DNA of 64,000 bases from NCBI GenBank assembly GCA_913776245.1, contig CAJYLO010000011.1, forward strand, positions 1 through 64,000. The letters are read 5' to 3'. This document shows, in pieces, positions 51,487 through 60,990 of this stretch. The DNA comes from an uncultured Chryseobacterium sp. (lineage in GTDB: Bacteria; Bacteroidota; Bacteroidia; Flavobacteriales; Weeksellaceae). Under the pieces are notes generated by a model, which was not told where the DNA came from, did no database searches, and was given only the letters and a program-made list of their open reading frames with translations. The stretch's first letter is position 1. Each line of letters begins with the position of its first letter. Position numbers and translations under genes: made by a program.

Positions 51487-54384
51487 ATGAAGAAAATCTT
51501 TACTACTCTTCTTTCTTGCGGTATGATGACCGGAGCATTTGCACAATGGACGCCTACAGCAATGAAAGGAAACAAGCTACGAGACACCAAAGTCACAAAT
51601 TATTACAGTCTGGATCTTGATGCTATCAGAGCCCAATTGGCAACTGCCAGCGAATCCGGAAAGAACAGTAAGCCGGTAATCATCAATCTTCCTACCTTAG
51701 AAGGAAAAATTGAAAAATTCGAAGTTTACAGCTTACCTGTTGTGGAAAAATCAATGGCGGACCTATATCAATTAGGTTCTTATGTCGGCGTTAAGGCTGA
51801 TGATCCTACTGTTTATGTAAGATTTAGCGTATCACCTTATGATCTTCAGGCAATGATGTTCCGCAATGGTCAGTATGAATTCATTGAACCTCAGGACAAA
51901 GAAAAAACAGTTTACGGTGTATTTCCAAAAACTAACAAGCCTACGGGCGGAAAAGCTTTTGAATGTAAATCTACTGAACCGTTCCTGAACAAAAAGCAAA
52001 TGGATGAACTGTCAAAATCTACCGATTTTACACATAATCCTACAGATTTCAGCAAAGCAAACGATAAAAAATACAGAACGTACAGACTTGCGATCTCTGT
52101 AACAGGAGAATATACGCAGTATTTTGGCGGAGTTTCTCAGGCAGCGGCAGCTATCAATGCTACAATGACCAGAGTAAATGGTGTTTTTGAAAAAGATTTT
52201 GCCATTCACATGAATGTGCAGAATTTTCCACAGTTGATTTATACAGATCCTAATACAGATCCATATTCTCCTGCATCCACCGGAGCAGGAGGCGCCTGGA
52301 ACCTGGAGGTTCAGAAAACTTTAACCAGCGTTATCGGAAATGCTGCTTATGATATAGGACATCTGTTCGGAAGATCTGGCGGCGGCGGAAGTGCAGGAGA
52401 TATCGGAAATGTTTGCAGAAACCCTGCAAGTACTAGTGATGATACGTCAAAAGGTTCCGGTTTCACATCTCCCGGAACAGGAGGACCGGAAGGTGATAAC
52501 TTTGACATCGATTATGTAGCACACGAAATGGGCCATCAGTTTGGCGCAGATCATACGTTTTCTCACGGTATTCAATCTGCTCCTTATAATACTGCACATA
52601 TGGAACCAGGTTCCGGGTCCACGATTATGGGTTATGCCGGAATTACGAGTGCAGATGTTCAGCCACATTCGGACGCTTATTTCCACGTAAGAAGTATTGA
52701 GCAGGTACAGACTTATGTCAATACGCAAAGCTGCGATGTGAACACTACAATTGCTAACAACCCTCCTGTTGTATCTGCATTGCCTAATAAAACAATACCT
52801 AAAGGAACAGCATTCGTATTGACTGCTTCTGCAACTGATGCCGAAAATGATCCGTTAACCTACAACTGGGAAGAATATGACAGAGCTACCTCTGCAATTA
52901 CGACTGTTACCGGAAACAATACAGCCGGCCCAAAATTCAGGTCATTGCCAAGCTCTGCTTTGCCTTACAGATATTTCCCTAAGTTGAGCAATGTTCTTGC
53001 CGGTAATCTTTCCAGTGCCACAGATTGGGAAGCGGTGTCCAATGTAGCAAGAACCATGAATTTCCGTGTTACCGTAAGAGATAACAATGCTGATGTCACT
53101 AAACAACAGACACAGATCGGCAGCCAAACTATAACAGTAGGAAATGACGGGCCATTTAAAGTAACCTCCACAAAAGTTTACAATAACGCTCCGGGTGCAT
53201 TTACATGGGATGTAGCCAATACAAACGCTGCTCCTTACAGTGTAAGTAATGTTAAAATTGATTATACAACAAACAATGGAACAACCTGGACTGAACTGAT
53301 TGCTTCCACAGCCAATGACGGAACAGAACAGCTAAACTTCAGCGGAATTCCAACAGATTCTCAAATTATTGTGAGAGTTTCTGCTATAGATAATGTTTTT
53401 TATGCTGTAGGAAAGGTCACCGTTTCCGCAATGGTCAATTGTGACGGTACAGCTCCGGCTGGTCTTGCTGTATCCGGAATCACTCAGACCGGTGCAAAAA
53501 TAGATTGGGATGCTGTAGCTAATGCCACTTATACAGTAAGATATAAAAAAGCTGCAGACACCAACTGGACGGAAGTCAATAATATTACTACCAATACTTA
53601 CACGATTTCCGGATTGGTTTTAAATACAGCCTATAATGTGGGTGTGGCTGCTGTTTGCAGCGGAACAACCGGCGCGTATTCTACAGCTAATTTCACAACA
53701 AAAGGCATTGAATATTGTACAGCGGGAGCAACATCTACAAGTTTTGAGAAGATATCTAATGTGACGTTTGCAAACATTAATAATAATTCTACTTCTACAG
53801 CTGGATATGAAGATTTCACTACTGTTACAGGAAATGTAAATGCTGGTCAGACTTATAATTTCTCAGCATCATTTACCGGAACTTCTTACACAGATGACCA
53901 GGTTTTAGTCTGGATAGACCTTAATCAGGATGGTGATTTTGACGATGCAGGTGAGCAAGTATTGGTAACAGCTAAAAACAAATCTCCTTGGACAGGAAGT
54001 GTTGCAATACCAGCCACTGCAAAAATAGGACAAACCAGAATGAGAGTACGTCTTCACGATTCTTCTCTGACACCAAACTCTACACCTTGCGGAACATCAA
54101 GCTACGGACAGGTAGAAGATTACAATCTGAATGTTGGTCAGCTGGCAGTTTCCGATGTTAAGAAAAACTCGGTGAATGTTTATCCTAACCCAGCAACAGA
54201 CATCATTAACATTTCTAATGTGTCCTCAAAAGCTCAGTTTGAGATCTATTCTATAGGTGGACAATTGGTAAACCAAGGAACAACAGATGGAAAAGTGAAC
54301 GTTTCTAAACTGACAAAAGGCGTTTACATCTTATCCGTAGAAACTAATGGTGAGAAGGTTCAGACCAAGTTTATCAAGAACTAA
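51487..54384 (+). CDS. Reprolysin-like zinc metalloprotease, T9SS cargo (fn3, GEVED, type A sorting domain)
   Basis: Predicted secreted metzincin of 965 residues. Signal peptide about 1-19 (AFA-Q), propeptide-like region to about 190, then a catalytic domain with the zinc motif HEMGHQFGADH (three His) and Met-turn TIMGYAG. After the protease come Ig/cadherin-like modules (PPVVSALPNKTIPKGTAF), fn3 (about 655-740, VRYKKAADTNWTEV), GEVED (about 742-885; WIDLNQDGDFDDAGE, GQVEDY) and a sorting domain (about 895-965; VYPNPATDIINISN, GVYILSVE). The fn3-GEVED-sorting part is related to the four-gene array at 4-12 kb. T9SS export is expected; substrates unknown. Confidence 0.94.
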   Translation: MKKIFTTLLSCGMMTGAFAQWTPTAMKGNKLRDTKVTNYYSLDLDAIRAQLATASESGKNSKPVIINLPTLEGKIEKFEVYSLPVVEKSMADLYQLGSYVGVKADDPTVYVRFSVSPYDLQAMMFRNGQYEFIEPQDKEKTVYGVFPKTNKPTGGKAFECKSTEPFLNKKQMDELSKSTDFTHNPTDFSKANDKKYRTYRLAISVTGEYTQYFGGVSQAAAAINATMTRVNGVFEKDFAIHMNVQNFPQLIYTDPNTDPYSPASTGAGGAWNLEVQKTLTSVIGNAAYDIGHLFGRSGGGGSAGDIGNVCRNPASTSDDTSKGSGFTSPGTGGPEGDNFDIDYVAHEMGHQFGADHTFSHGIQSAPYNTAHMEPGSGSTIMGYAGITSADVQPHSDAYFHVRSIEQVQTYVNTQSCDVNTTIANNPPVVSALPNKTIPKGTAFVLTASATDAENDPLTYNWEEYDRATSAITTVTGNNTAGPKFRSLPSSALPYRYFPKLSNVLAGNLSSATDWEAVSNVARTMNFRVTVRDNNADVTKQQTQIGSQTITVGNDGPFKVTSTKVYNNAPGAFTWDVANTNAAPYSVSNVKIDYTTNNGTTWTELIASTANDGTEQLNFSGIPTDSQIIVRVSAIDNVFYAVGKVTVSAMVNCDGTAPAGLAVSGITQTGAKIDWDAVANATYTVRYKKAADTNWTEVNNITTNTYTISGLVLNTAYNVGVAAVCSGTTGAYSTANFTTKGIEYCTAGATSTSFEKISNVTFANINNNSTSTAGYEDFTTVTGNVNAGQTYNFSASFTGTSYTDDQVLVWIDLNQDGDFDDAGEQVLVTAKNKSPWTGSVAIPATAKIGQTRMRVRLHDSSLTPNSTPCGTSSYGQVEDYNLNVGQLAVSDVKKNSVNVYPNPATDIINISNVSSKAQFEIYSIGGQLVNQGTTDGKVNVSKLTKGVYILSVETNGEKVQTKFIKN

Positions 54385-54407
54385 TTCAATCAGTTCAATA
54401 TATTAAA

Positions 54408-54442
54408 AACCTCCCCGAAATTTATTCGGGGAGGTTTGTTTT
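54408..54442 (+). terminator. Terminator of the reprolysin-like gene
   Basis: AACCTCCCCGAA and TTCGGGGAGGTT form a perfect 12-bp stem, followed by T-rich sequence on the plus strand. It may also serve the convergent coaE gene. Confidence 0.9.
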
Positions 54443-54456
54443 TTATAAAATGAGTA

Positions 54457-55083
54457 TTATTCTAAATCTTCTGCAAAGGCTTCCGTGGCAATACGCAAGG
54501 TTTCAGGATCAGAATTGTTGTAAATGACATAATCTGCCAGTTTGATCTTTTCTTTTTCAGGCATTTGCTTCTGCATTATGGCTTCAATTTCCCTGTAGGT
54601 TTTTCCATCCCTGTCCATCGTTCTTTTCATTCTCAGATTATCATCTGCCGTTACGAGAAGAGATTTGTAACAATCCTTGTTGAGCTGCAGTTCAAATAAA
54701 AGCGCTGTTTCCTTGAATACAAACCGGCTGCTTTGCTTTTTAACCCATTTTTCAAAATCGATTCTCACGGCTGGATGAATAAGATGATTTAGCTGTTCCA
54801 GCAATCCGGCATTATTGAATACTTTTTCCGCAACATATTTCCTGTTGTAAACATCATCAATATAAGATTCACTACCCAAAAGCTTTATAATTTGATCTTT
54901 CAGTATAGGATCTTTGTTGACTATATTTTTTGCTTCGTCATCCGAATAATAAACGGGAAAACCCTGCTCTTCCAGTATTTTTGCGACTGATGTTTTACCG
55001 GATCCTATTCCGCCGGTCAGGCCGATGATCTTGGGTATGGGAACATCCTCTTCCTGATTTTGATTTATATCTTGTATTTCCAT
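54457..55083 (-). CDS. coaE: Dephospho-CoA kinase
   Basis: Last enzyme of coenzyme A synthesis, 208 residues. The P-loop is IGLTGGIGSGKTSVAKIL, followed by VYYSDDEAKNIV, HLIHPAVRIDFEKWV and FKETALLFE, all typical. The C-terminal part has MKRTMDRDG and YVIYNNSDPETLRI. About 17 residues precede the usual start; I found no better start codon in frame. It overlaps nothing but lies 6 bp after the MBL-fold hydrolase gene, so the two are cotranscribed. Confidence 0.95.
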   Translation of the reverse strand: MEIQDINQNQEEDVPIPKIIGLTGGIGSGKTSVAKILEEQGFPVYYSDDEAKNIVNKDPILKDQIIKLLGSESYIDDVYNRKYVAEKVFNNAGLLEQLNHLIHPAVRIDFEKWVKKQSSRFVFKETALLFELQLNKDCYKSLLVTADDNLRMKRTMDRDGKTYREIEAIMQKQMPEKEKIKLADYVIYNNSDPETLRIATEAFAEDLE

Positions 55084-55089
55084 AATATT

Positions 55090-55956
55090 TTAATATCCAA
55101 AAACTTCATTAAAACTAAAGGTCTGATCCAGCTTGACGCCCTTCTCGGTCATCTTAAGACTTGCCAGCTCATTAACTGCATCGTGTTCAAAGAACAACAG
55201 ATAGTCATTATCCACACATTGCTTCAGGAACTTTCCTTTTTCTTCCAGGGTAAGCAGCGGTCTTGTATCATAACCCATCACATAAACCTGCGGAATGTGC
55301 CCGACAGTCGGGATCAGGTCTGCAGCAAATACAATAGTTTTCTCCTGATATTGCAATACCGGAAGCATTTGCTTTTCTGTATGGCCATCAACAAAAATCA
55401 CATCCATCTTAAGATCCGGCGCAAAACCGTAATTCCCTGTTGAAGGCAATGGTAAAAAATTCAGCTGACCGCTTTCCTGAAGAGGCCATATATTTTCTTT
55501 AAGGAAACTGGCTTTTTCCCTTGGGTTTGGTTCTGTTGCCCATTTCCAATGGTTTTCATTGGTCCAGAACTGTGCGTTTTTGAATGCCGGTCTGTAACCG
55601 GATTTGTCATCATTCCATTCAACAGCGCCACCACAATGGTCGAAGTGAAGATGGGTAAGGAAAACATCTGTAATATCTTCTTTTACAAACCCGAACTTCT
55701 TAAGATTTTTGTCCAGGGAATCATCGCCCCAAAGGGAATAATGCCCAAAGAACTTTTCATCCTGCTTGTTGCCAAGTCCGCAATCTATCAATATTAATTT
55801 TTTGCCGTCTTCCACCAAAAGTGAACGTGTTCCCAATTCGATGAGATTTCTTTCATCGGCAGGATTGGTTTTTTCCCAAAGTGTTTTTGGAACTACGCCA
55901 AACATTGCACCACCATCAAGCTTGAATTTTCCGCATTGTATTGGATATAGCTTCAT
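55090..55956 (-). CDS. MBL-fold metallo-hydrolase
   Basis: Metallo-beta-lactamase-fold hydrolase of 288 residues. The dinuclear zinc motif is FLTHLHFDHCGG (HxHxDH), a further metal His is in FVDGHTEKQMLP, the bridging Asp is in FAADLIPTVGH, and the last His is in FFEHDAVN. The family includes lactonases and many other hydrolases; substrate cannot be predicted. No signal peptide. It is directly upstream of coaE in the same transcript and follows a hairpin element and ruvB. Confidence 0.9.
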   Translation of the reverse strand: MKLYPIQCGKFKLDGGAMFGVVPKTLWEKTNPADERNLIELGTRSLLVEDGKKLILIDCGLGNKQDEKFFGHYSLWGDDSLDKNLKKFGFVKEDITDVFLTHLHFDHCGGAVEWNDDKSGYRPAFKNAQFWTNENHWKWATEPNPREKASFLKENIWPLQESGQLNFLPLPSTGNYGFAPDLKMDVIFVDGHTEKQMLPVLQYQEKTIVFAADLIPTVGHIPQVYVMGYDTRPLLTLEEKGKFLKQCVDNDYLLFFEHDAVNELASLKMTEKGVKLDQTFSFNEVFGY

Positions 55957-56010
55957 ATTAATTTTGTTTTTTTACTAATATAAGAATTATAGTCGAATTG
56001 CCAACATCGA

Positions 56011-56134
56011 ATTGCAGCAGCCCGACCTGAGTGGAGCTCTTTTTCCGGAATTGCGAACCCAAGTTATCTTTAATTGATCTGAGCTTCTTCGCAATTCCGG
56101 AAAAAAGCGGGAACGGAGGGCGGAAAAGCTGCCC
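56011..56134. repeat. Structured hairpin element, copy 2 (downstream of ruvB)
   Basis: Head AGCCCGACCTGAGTGGAGC (56019-56037), a perfect 18-bp inverted repeat TTTTTCCGGAATTGCGAA / TTCGCAATTCCGGAAAAA (56040-56057 and 56088-56105; 30-nt loop), and tail AGCGGGAACGGAGGGCGG (56106-56123), ending a few bases from the ruvB stop. It is GC-richer than its surroundings. The stem sequence differs from copy 1, but the head-stem-tail layout matches. Confidence 0.72.
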
Positions 56135-56137
56135 AAA

Positions 56138-57160
56138 TTAAAATAATTCTCCTGGATTTTTTGGTCTGGAGATCCCGAGATGCTTGTATGCTTTTTCCGT
56201 CACTTCTCGTCCGCGAGGCGTTCTGATGATGAATCCTTCCTGGATCAGAAATGGCTCATAGACTTCTTCCAGCGTTTCGGGATTTTCGCCAATAGAAGTT
56301 GCCAGAGCCGAAATACCAACCGGTTTTCCCCGGAAATTCTCGATCATTACACGCATTATTTTATTGTCCATATCGTCCAGCCCAAACTCGTCTACATTTA
56401 GAGAATCCAACGCATATTTTGTGATGTTGATTTCGATTTCACCATTACCCTTGATCTCGGCAAAATCCCGGACTCTGCGCAAAAGAGCATTGGCTATTCT
56501 GGGTGTTCCGCGGCTTCTTCTGGCAATTTCAAGCGCTGCATCTTCATAGATCTTAACGCCAAGAACCCGTGCACTTCTTTCGATAATCATCCCGAGAAGT
56601 TCAATAGAATAATACTCTAAACGGCTTTGGATCCCAAATCTGGCAAGCATCGGCTTGGTGAGCATACCGCTTCTGGTGGTAGCGCCAATTAATGTAAACG
56701 GGTTAAGGCCGATCTGAACGCTTCTGGCATTGGGTCCGGTTTCCAGCATAATATCAATTTTATAATCCTCCATAGCAGAATAAAGATATTCTTCCACAAT
56801 CGGGGATAGCCGATGGATCTCATCTATGAAAAGGACATCATTTTCTTCCAGATTGGTGAGCAATCCAGCCAGGCTTCCCGGCTTATCCAGCACAGGACCA
56901 GAAGTAATTTTGCAGTTCACGCCCAATTCATTGGCAATGATGTGGGATAAAGTGGTTTTTCCTAATCCGGGCGGACCGTGCAGCAAGACATGATCCAGCG
57001 CTTTTCCTCGGTTTTTGGCCGCTGCTACGAAGACTTCCAGATTGTCCAGCGTTTTTCGCTGACCGGCAAAATCCCGGAAGCTCTGCGGACGAATCTTTTC
57101 TTCCTGAATCAAATCGTCATCAGAATAATTGTCTTTATCGGGATGTAAAAAATCAGGCAT
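56138..57160 (-). CDS. ruvB: Holliday junction branch-migration ATPase RuvB
   Basis: AAA+ motor of 340 residues. Walker A is [15 protein letters not shown], Walker B is [12 protein letters not shown], sensor/arginine-finger region [19 protein letters not shown], and the C-terminal winged helix has [18 protein letters not shown] and [17 protein letters not shown] set the start at 57160 ([12 protein letters not shown]), the usual RuvB N-terminus; the frame extends 20 codons further upstream without family similarity. No ruvA or ruvC is adjacent. Confidence 0.97.
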   Translation of the reverse strand: MPDFLHPDKDNYSDDDLIQEEKIRPQSFRDFAGQRKTLDNLEVFVAAAKNRGKALDHVLLHGPPGLGKTTLSHIIANELGVNCKITSGPVLDKPGSLAGLLTNLEENDVLFIDEIHRLSPIVEEYLYSAMEDYKIDIMLETGPNARSVQIGLNPFTLIGATTRSGMLTKPMLARFGIQSRLEYYSIELLGMIIERSARVLGVKIYEDAALEIARRSRGTPRIANALLRRVRDFAEIKGNGEIEINITKYALDSLNVDEFGLDDMDNKIMRVMIENFRGKPVGISALATSIGENPETLEEVYEPFLIQEGFIIRTPRGREVTEKAYKHLGISRPKNPGELF

Positions 57161-57260
57161 TAGGTTAATAATTGATAAATAATAATTGGTGAATGATGAG
57201 AAGTTATTTCTGACTTTCACTCTTCATTCAACATTCAAAGATAGAGAAATTCTGAGGGAA

Positions 57261-58862
57261 TCAAGGTGCGGATTTTTCTAAATCACTGATGATTTTTCTG
57301 AGTTCCGACCTTTCTTCTGAAGTCAATTTTTTCTGAACGAATCCATTTTTATCACGTTGAGGGAAAACATTATAATATTCATACGTTTTCAGCCAATATA
57401 ATGACATTGCCGGAAACGGTGTTTTGTATATTAATTTTCTTGTCGCATTGAATTTAAGATTCCCAAGCTGATAAGATTTATAGCTGTCTTCGTGAAATTC
57501 AACAGGCCTGATGAGCTGTGATACGGTAAATCCCGACATCCATTTTCCCATATGAAATCTGTGCTTCACGAAACCCGGAAAACTAAAAAGAACAGCTATC
57601 AAAACCGATAAAAACACAGCAATTACAATTGTTTTATTATAAGCAATGTCCTTGAATAAAAGAAAAAAGGTAATTAAATAAACATCAATAAAAAAACGGT
57701 ATTGAGCCGAAAAGATAATGAGTATGGCGAACTTTATAAAAATACTTATAAAAATCAATTTATAAATCATTCCTTGTCTTTTAACTGCTAAAAAGCCTAA
57801 AATAGCTATACAAAAAATAATCCCGATATTGAAGGCCGATTTATAGCCGGACATCAGCCAGTGATAAGTCTTCTGCCAGATATTAAACTCTGATATCTGC
57901 TGATAAGAATATGCCATATCATAGGATTTCATCAATCCGATTTGAGAAGAATAAGTCAATATTTCCTTACTCGGCTGCCAAGGGATATCAAGGTCTAATA
58001 CTGATAATGGAAAAACAGGAAACCCAAAAAGCCAGAGATTTTTTACTATAAACAACAACCCGAAAAGAAAAATTGGAATCAGAGATCTTAATTTAAAGTT
58101 CCGGGAGTAAAAACTTTCTAAAATAACCAGAATTGGTAACCAAAAGGAAATAGGCTTTATACAAAAAGCAAAGAGTGAAAGCGCCAGAATAAAAGTATTA
58201 TTTCTTCCCTCAATAAGCTCATTAAAAACAACCAATGTGAGAATAAATATCGGCAGATCCGGGCTGGGCTGCTGTATGAAAATCAGAAAAAAAGGAAAAA
58301 ACAAGAGAAAAACGGGTCTCTTATTTTGGTAAATATAGATCAGAAAAAGGACTAAAACATAGGTATTAATCCTGAAATTAACATCAATAAAATCAGAAAA
58401 CCCTGCCTGATAGATATGCCAGAAAGAGGTCTGCCCAAGCAAAAGATCTAGGTTCGATACTCCTTTTACAAAACCTGTTTCCTTAAGATAATTTATGGTA
58501 GGAACATAATAGCTGTAATGGTCATATAAATAAGGAGAAAATGATCCCAGAAAAAGAATGAGGATCAAAAGCATCCAGAACCAGAAATCTAAATTTTTCC
58601 GGAAGTCAAGTATTCTAAAATCTTTTCCCCTGATAAACCATAAAAATCCAGATAAGCCCAGCATAAACAGTATCATTTCTACCCTGCAATCTATGAGTAC
58701 AACAAAAGCAACCAATGTTTGAATAAAAATGGTTCCCATCATTCCGCACAAAGAAACTTTAAGAAAATCAAGTTCTTTAATTTTCAGGAATCTACTGATG
58801 AGAAATCCATTACCAAAATTGATAATGAGAAGGAATATTACGGTTTTTAAAATTATAAACAT
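57261..58862 (-). CDS. Polytopic membrane protein (GT-C-like, possibly LIC_10190 type)
   Basis: Integral membrane protein of 533 residues with about 12-13 hydrophobic helices. A loop after the first helices holds PYLYDHYSYYVPTINYLKETG, followed by GVSNLDLLLGQTSFWHIYQAGF. This layout (acidic or histidine residues in an early external loop of a multi-helix protein) resembles GT-C-fold glycosyltransferases and the LIC_10190-type membrane family; I am not certain of the family name. A C-terminal soluble tail of about 70 residues follows. Polyprenyl-linked sugar donors are the usual GT-C substrates, which invites comparison with the DPA-like cluster at 18-23 kb, but no direct link is shown. Confidence 0.75.
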   Translation of the reverse strand: MFIILKTVIFLLIINFGNGFLISRFLKIKELDFLKVSLCGMMGTIFIQTLVAFVVLIDCRVEMILFMLGLSGFLWFIRGKDFRILDFRKNLDFWFWMLLILILFLGSFSPYLYDHYSYYVPTINYLKETGFVKGVSNLDLLLGQTSFWHIYQAGFSDFIDVNFRINTYVLVLFLIYIYQNKRPVFLLFFPFFLIFIQQPSPDLPIFILTLVVFNELIEGRNNTFILALSLFAFCIKPISFWLPILVILESFYSRNFKLRSLIPIFLFGLLFIVKNLWLFGFPVFPLSVLDLDIPWQPSKEILTYSSQIGLMKSYDMAYSYQQISEFNIWQKTYHWLMSGYKSAFNIGIIFCIAILGFLAVKRQGMIYKLIFISIFIKFAILIIFSAQYRFFIDVYLITFFLLFKDIAYNKTIVIAVFLSVLIAVLFSFPGFVKHRFHMGKWMSGFTVSQLIRPVEFHEDSYKSYQLGNLKFNATRKLIYKTPFPAMSLYWLKTYEYYNVFPQRDKNGFVQKKLTSEERSELRKIISDLEKSAP

Positions 58863-58865
58863 AAA

Positions 58866-58895
58866 AAAGATTGCCTATAAAAATAAGCAATCTTT
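58866..58895 (-). terminator. Terminator of the glycine-zipper lipoprotein gene
   Basis: AAAGATTGC and GCAATCTTT form a 9-bp stem with a 12-nt loop; T run on the minus strand. The hairpin ends 4 bp before the start of the next gene downstream (58862). Confidence 0.82.
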
Positions 58896-58927
58896 CCGTG
58901 TTAAAAATATATATGAAGAAATTTACT

Positions 58928-59464
58928 CTACTTCTGAACCCTTCCGGATTTTCTGTCCTCTGCCCTACCAATTGTATAACCTGTTGCACCACCGGCTATA
59001 CCACCGATTACCGCACCTAGTCCTGGGTTTTTCTTAGAAATAATTGCACCGGCAGCTGCACCACCAACAGTACCAATAACTGTACCTTTTGCTGCACTAC
59101 TCCAGCCTTTTTTCTGCGTTGCGGTAGTGCCTGTAGAAGACGATGTTCCTGAAGAACTGGATCCTGATGATGTTCCGGCATATGAAGCTGAAGAACTTCT
59201 AGGACTGTTTCTGTAGACTACACGCTCTTTTACCTGCGTTTTTTTTGCTTTCTCTTCGGCAACTTTATTTAAACTGTCTTTTTGTTTTTCGAAATTGATT
59301 TTTTCTTTTTCAATGGCAAGCTTTTGTTTTTCCAAATCTATCTGTCTTGCCTGGTAATCCAATTTTTGTTGTTCCAAAGATGTTGTCGTCTGCAGTTTTT
59401 CATCTTTATTACAAGAAGTTAATAATAAAACTGAAAACGCTCCGGTTAAAAATAAGCTTTTCAT
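58928..59464 (-). CDS. Glycine-zipper lipoprotein
   Basis: Predicted lipoprotein of 178 residues; the ATG at 59464 starts a signal peptide with lipobox LLTSC. A long charged helix, likely coiled coil (QQKLDYQARQIDLEKQKLA, continuing with further EK-rich heptads), is followed by a Ser/Gly/Thr-rich linker and a C-terminal glycine zipper (GTVIGTVGGAAAGAI, GAVIGGIAGGATGYTIG) like that of YMGG-type proteins. The zipper probably inserts in or associates with a membrane. Function unknown. A GTG six codons upstream is the only alternative start. Confidence 0.85.
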   Translation of the reverse strand: MKSLFLTGAFSVLLLTSCNKDEKLQTTTSLEQQKLDYQARQIDLEKQKLAIEKEKINFEKQKDSLNKVAEEKAKKTQVKERVVYRNSPRSSSASYAGTSSGSSSSGTSSSTGTTATQKKGWSSAAKGTVIGTVGGAAAGAIISKKNPGLGAVIGGIAGGATGYTIGRAEDRKSGRVQK

Positions 59465-59563
59465 AACATTTAATTTATTCACAAATTGTGAAGATTACAA
59501 ATCAGAGATTTCAATTATGATTCCAAAATTGATTTTTGATAGTTAAAATTTGTTAAAACAAAA

Positions 59564-59586
59564 AAAACCGGAATAAATCCGGTTTT
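59564..59586 (-). terminator. Terminator of purA
   Basis: AAAACCGGA and CCGGTTTT form a short hairpin; on the minus strand eight T follow. It is 20 bp past the purA stop. Confidence 0.85.
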
Positions 59587-59605
59587 ACTTTTTGCAAGAT
59601 ATAAT

Positions 59606-60892
59606 TCAAAAAAGCTCTTTTCTGATAATGTTCTGCGACCGCTCCGGACCTACAGAAACAAGGTAAACATTAATACCCAGATGCTCTTCTATAAATTCAA
59701 TATACTTCTTAGCATTGGCCGGAAGCTCATCATAACTTCTGGCATTGGTTATATCTTCATCCCAGCCAGCCAATTCTTCATAGACTGGCTCATAGTCATA
59801 AAGCTTTGTAGTAGAAGATGTAAAATAATCAATAATTTTTCCGTCTTCAGTTTTATATTTTGTAGCGATTTTAAGCGGATGAATTCCGGTTAAAACATCC
59901 AGTTTTGTAATCACAAGATTGTTTATTCCGTTAATCATACAGGCATGTTTTAAAGAAACAAGGTCTAGCCAGCCGGTTCTTCTGGGTCTTCCCGTAGTCG
60001 CTCCGAACTCGAAACCGATCTGTCTGATTTTTTCGCCAAGATCATTGTCTAATTCCGTTGGGAAAGGGCCATTTCCAACTCTTGTGGTATAAGCTTTTGC
60101 TACGCCTATCAAATTTTTCAGCGCTGTAGGAGGCACACCTGCACCTGTACAAACGCCACCTGTAGAAGGTGAAGAAGATGTGACATACGGATAAGTCCCG
60201 AAGTCAATATCCAGCATCAATGCCTGTGCACCTTCGAAGAGAATATTCTTTCCATCGGCAATAGCTTCATTGATTTCCAATTCGGTATCAACTATTCTGT
60301 CTTTCAGTTTCTCGCCCAGAGCCAGAAATTCCTGATATATTTCCTCAACATCTAAGCCCGGCTTTTCAAAATATTTCTCAAATAACGAATTCTTGACTTT
60401 CAGGTTCTTTTCTATCTTTTCTCTCAGAACAGCCGGATTAAGAAGGTCTATCATTCTGATGCCTACTCTCGCAATCTTATCCTCATAACAAGGACCGATG
60501 CCTTTTTTGGTAGTTCCGATCTGTGTTCCGCCGTGCTCCTCTTCCCTGTAAGTGTCCAACAAAATGTGATAAGGCATTATAACATGAGACCTACGGCTGA
60601 TGAAAACGTGATCCGTTTTTAATCCTTTGCTTTCTATCTGCTCTATTTCTTTTATAAATGCTTTGGGATTAACGACAACGCCATTAGCGATGATACATTT
60701 ACCTTTACACTGAAGAACACCAGAAGGCAACAGATGCAAAACAAACTTTTCATCTCCTACATATACCGTATGTCCGGCATTATCACCGCCCTGGAACCGG
60801 ACAACGTAATCTGATTTTGCTGAGAGGACATCCGTAATCTTCCCTTTGCCTTCGTCTCCATACTGAAGACCTACAACAACATAAGTTGACAT
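59606..60892 (-). CDS. purA: Adenylosuccinate synthetase
   Basis: Purine biosynthesis enzyme of 428 residues that condenses IMP with aspartate using GTP. The N-terminal catalytic P-loop is GLQYGDEGKGKITD, followed by FQGGDNAGHTVYVG. Later family segments include IGTTKKGIGPCYEDK, LFEGAQALMLDIDFGTYPYVTSS, and GRPRRTGWLDLVSLKHA, with the GTP-specificity region TKLDVLTG. Standard length. It has a strong promoter and its own terminator. Confidence 0.97.
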   Translation of the reverse strand: MSTYVVVGLQYGDEGKGKITDVLSAKSDYVVRFQGGDNAGHTVYVGDEKFVLHLLPSGVLQCKGKCIIANGVVVNPKAFIKEIEQIESKGLKTDHVFISRRSHVIMPYHILLDTYREEEHGGTQIGTTKKGIGPCYEDKIARVGIRMIDLLNPAVLREKIEKNLKVKNSLFEKYFEKPGLDVEEIYQEFLALGEKLKDRIVDTELEINEAIADGKNILFEGAQALMLDIDFGTYPYVTSSSPSTGGVCTGAGVPPTALKNLIGVAKAYTTRVGNGPFPTELDNDLGEKIRQIGFEFGATTGRPRRTGWLDLVSLKHACMINGINNLVITKLDVLTGIHPLKIATKYKTEDGKIIDYFTSSTTKLYDYEPVYEELAGWDEDITNARSYDELPANAKKYIEFIEEHLGINVYLVSVGPERSQNIIRKELF

Positions 60893-60917
60893 ATTTACTT
60901 TTTATTTAGATTATTGG

Positions 60918-60947
60918 CAAAGTTAAATTTTAAATATGGCTTAGCAA
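60918..60947 (-). promoter_or_regulatory. Promoter of purA
   Basis: On the minus strand TTG (60947-60945), 19 bp, then TAACTTTG (60925-60918), an exact Bacteroidota consensus, 25 bp before the purA ATG. Confidence 0.75.
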
Positions 60948-60966
60948 AATCACAGAAATAAAAAAA

Positions 60967-60990
60967 CCCTCTTACAATCAATAAGAGGGC
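60967..60990 (-). terminator. Unassigned terminator upstream of purA
   Basis: CCCTCTTA and TAAGAGGG form an 8-bp stem around a 7-nt loop. A run of seven T follows only on the minus strand. It lies upstream of the purA promoter, so it must end another leftward transcript; no protein gene is present there. Confidence 0.75.
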
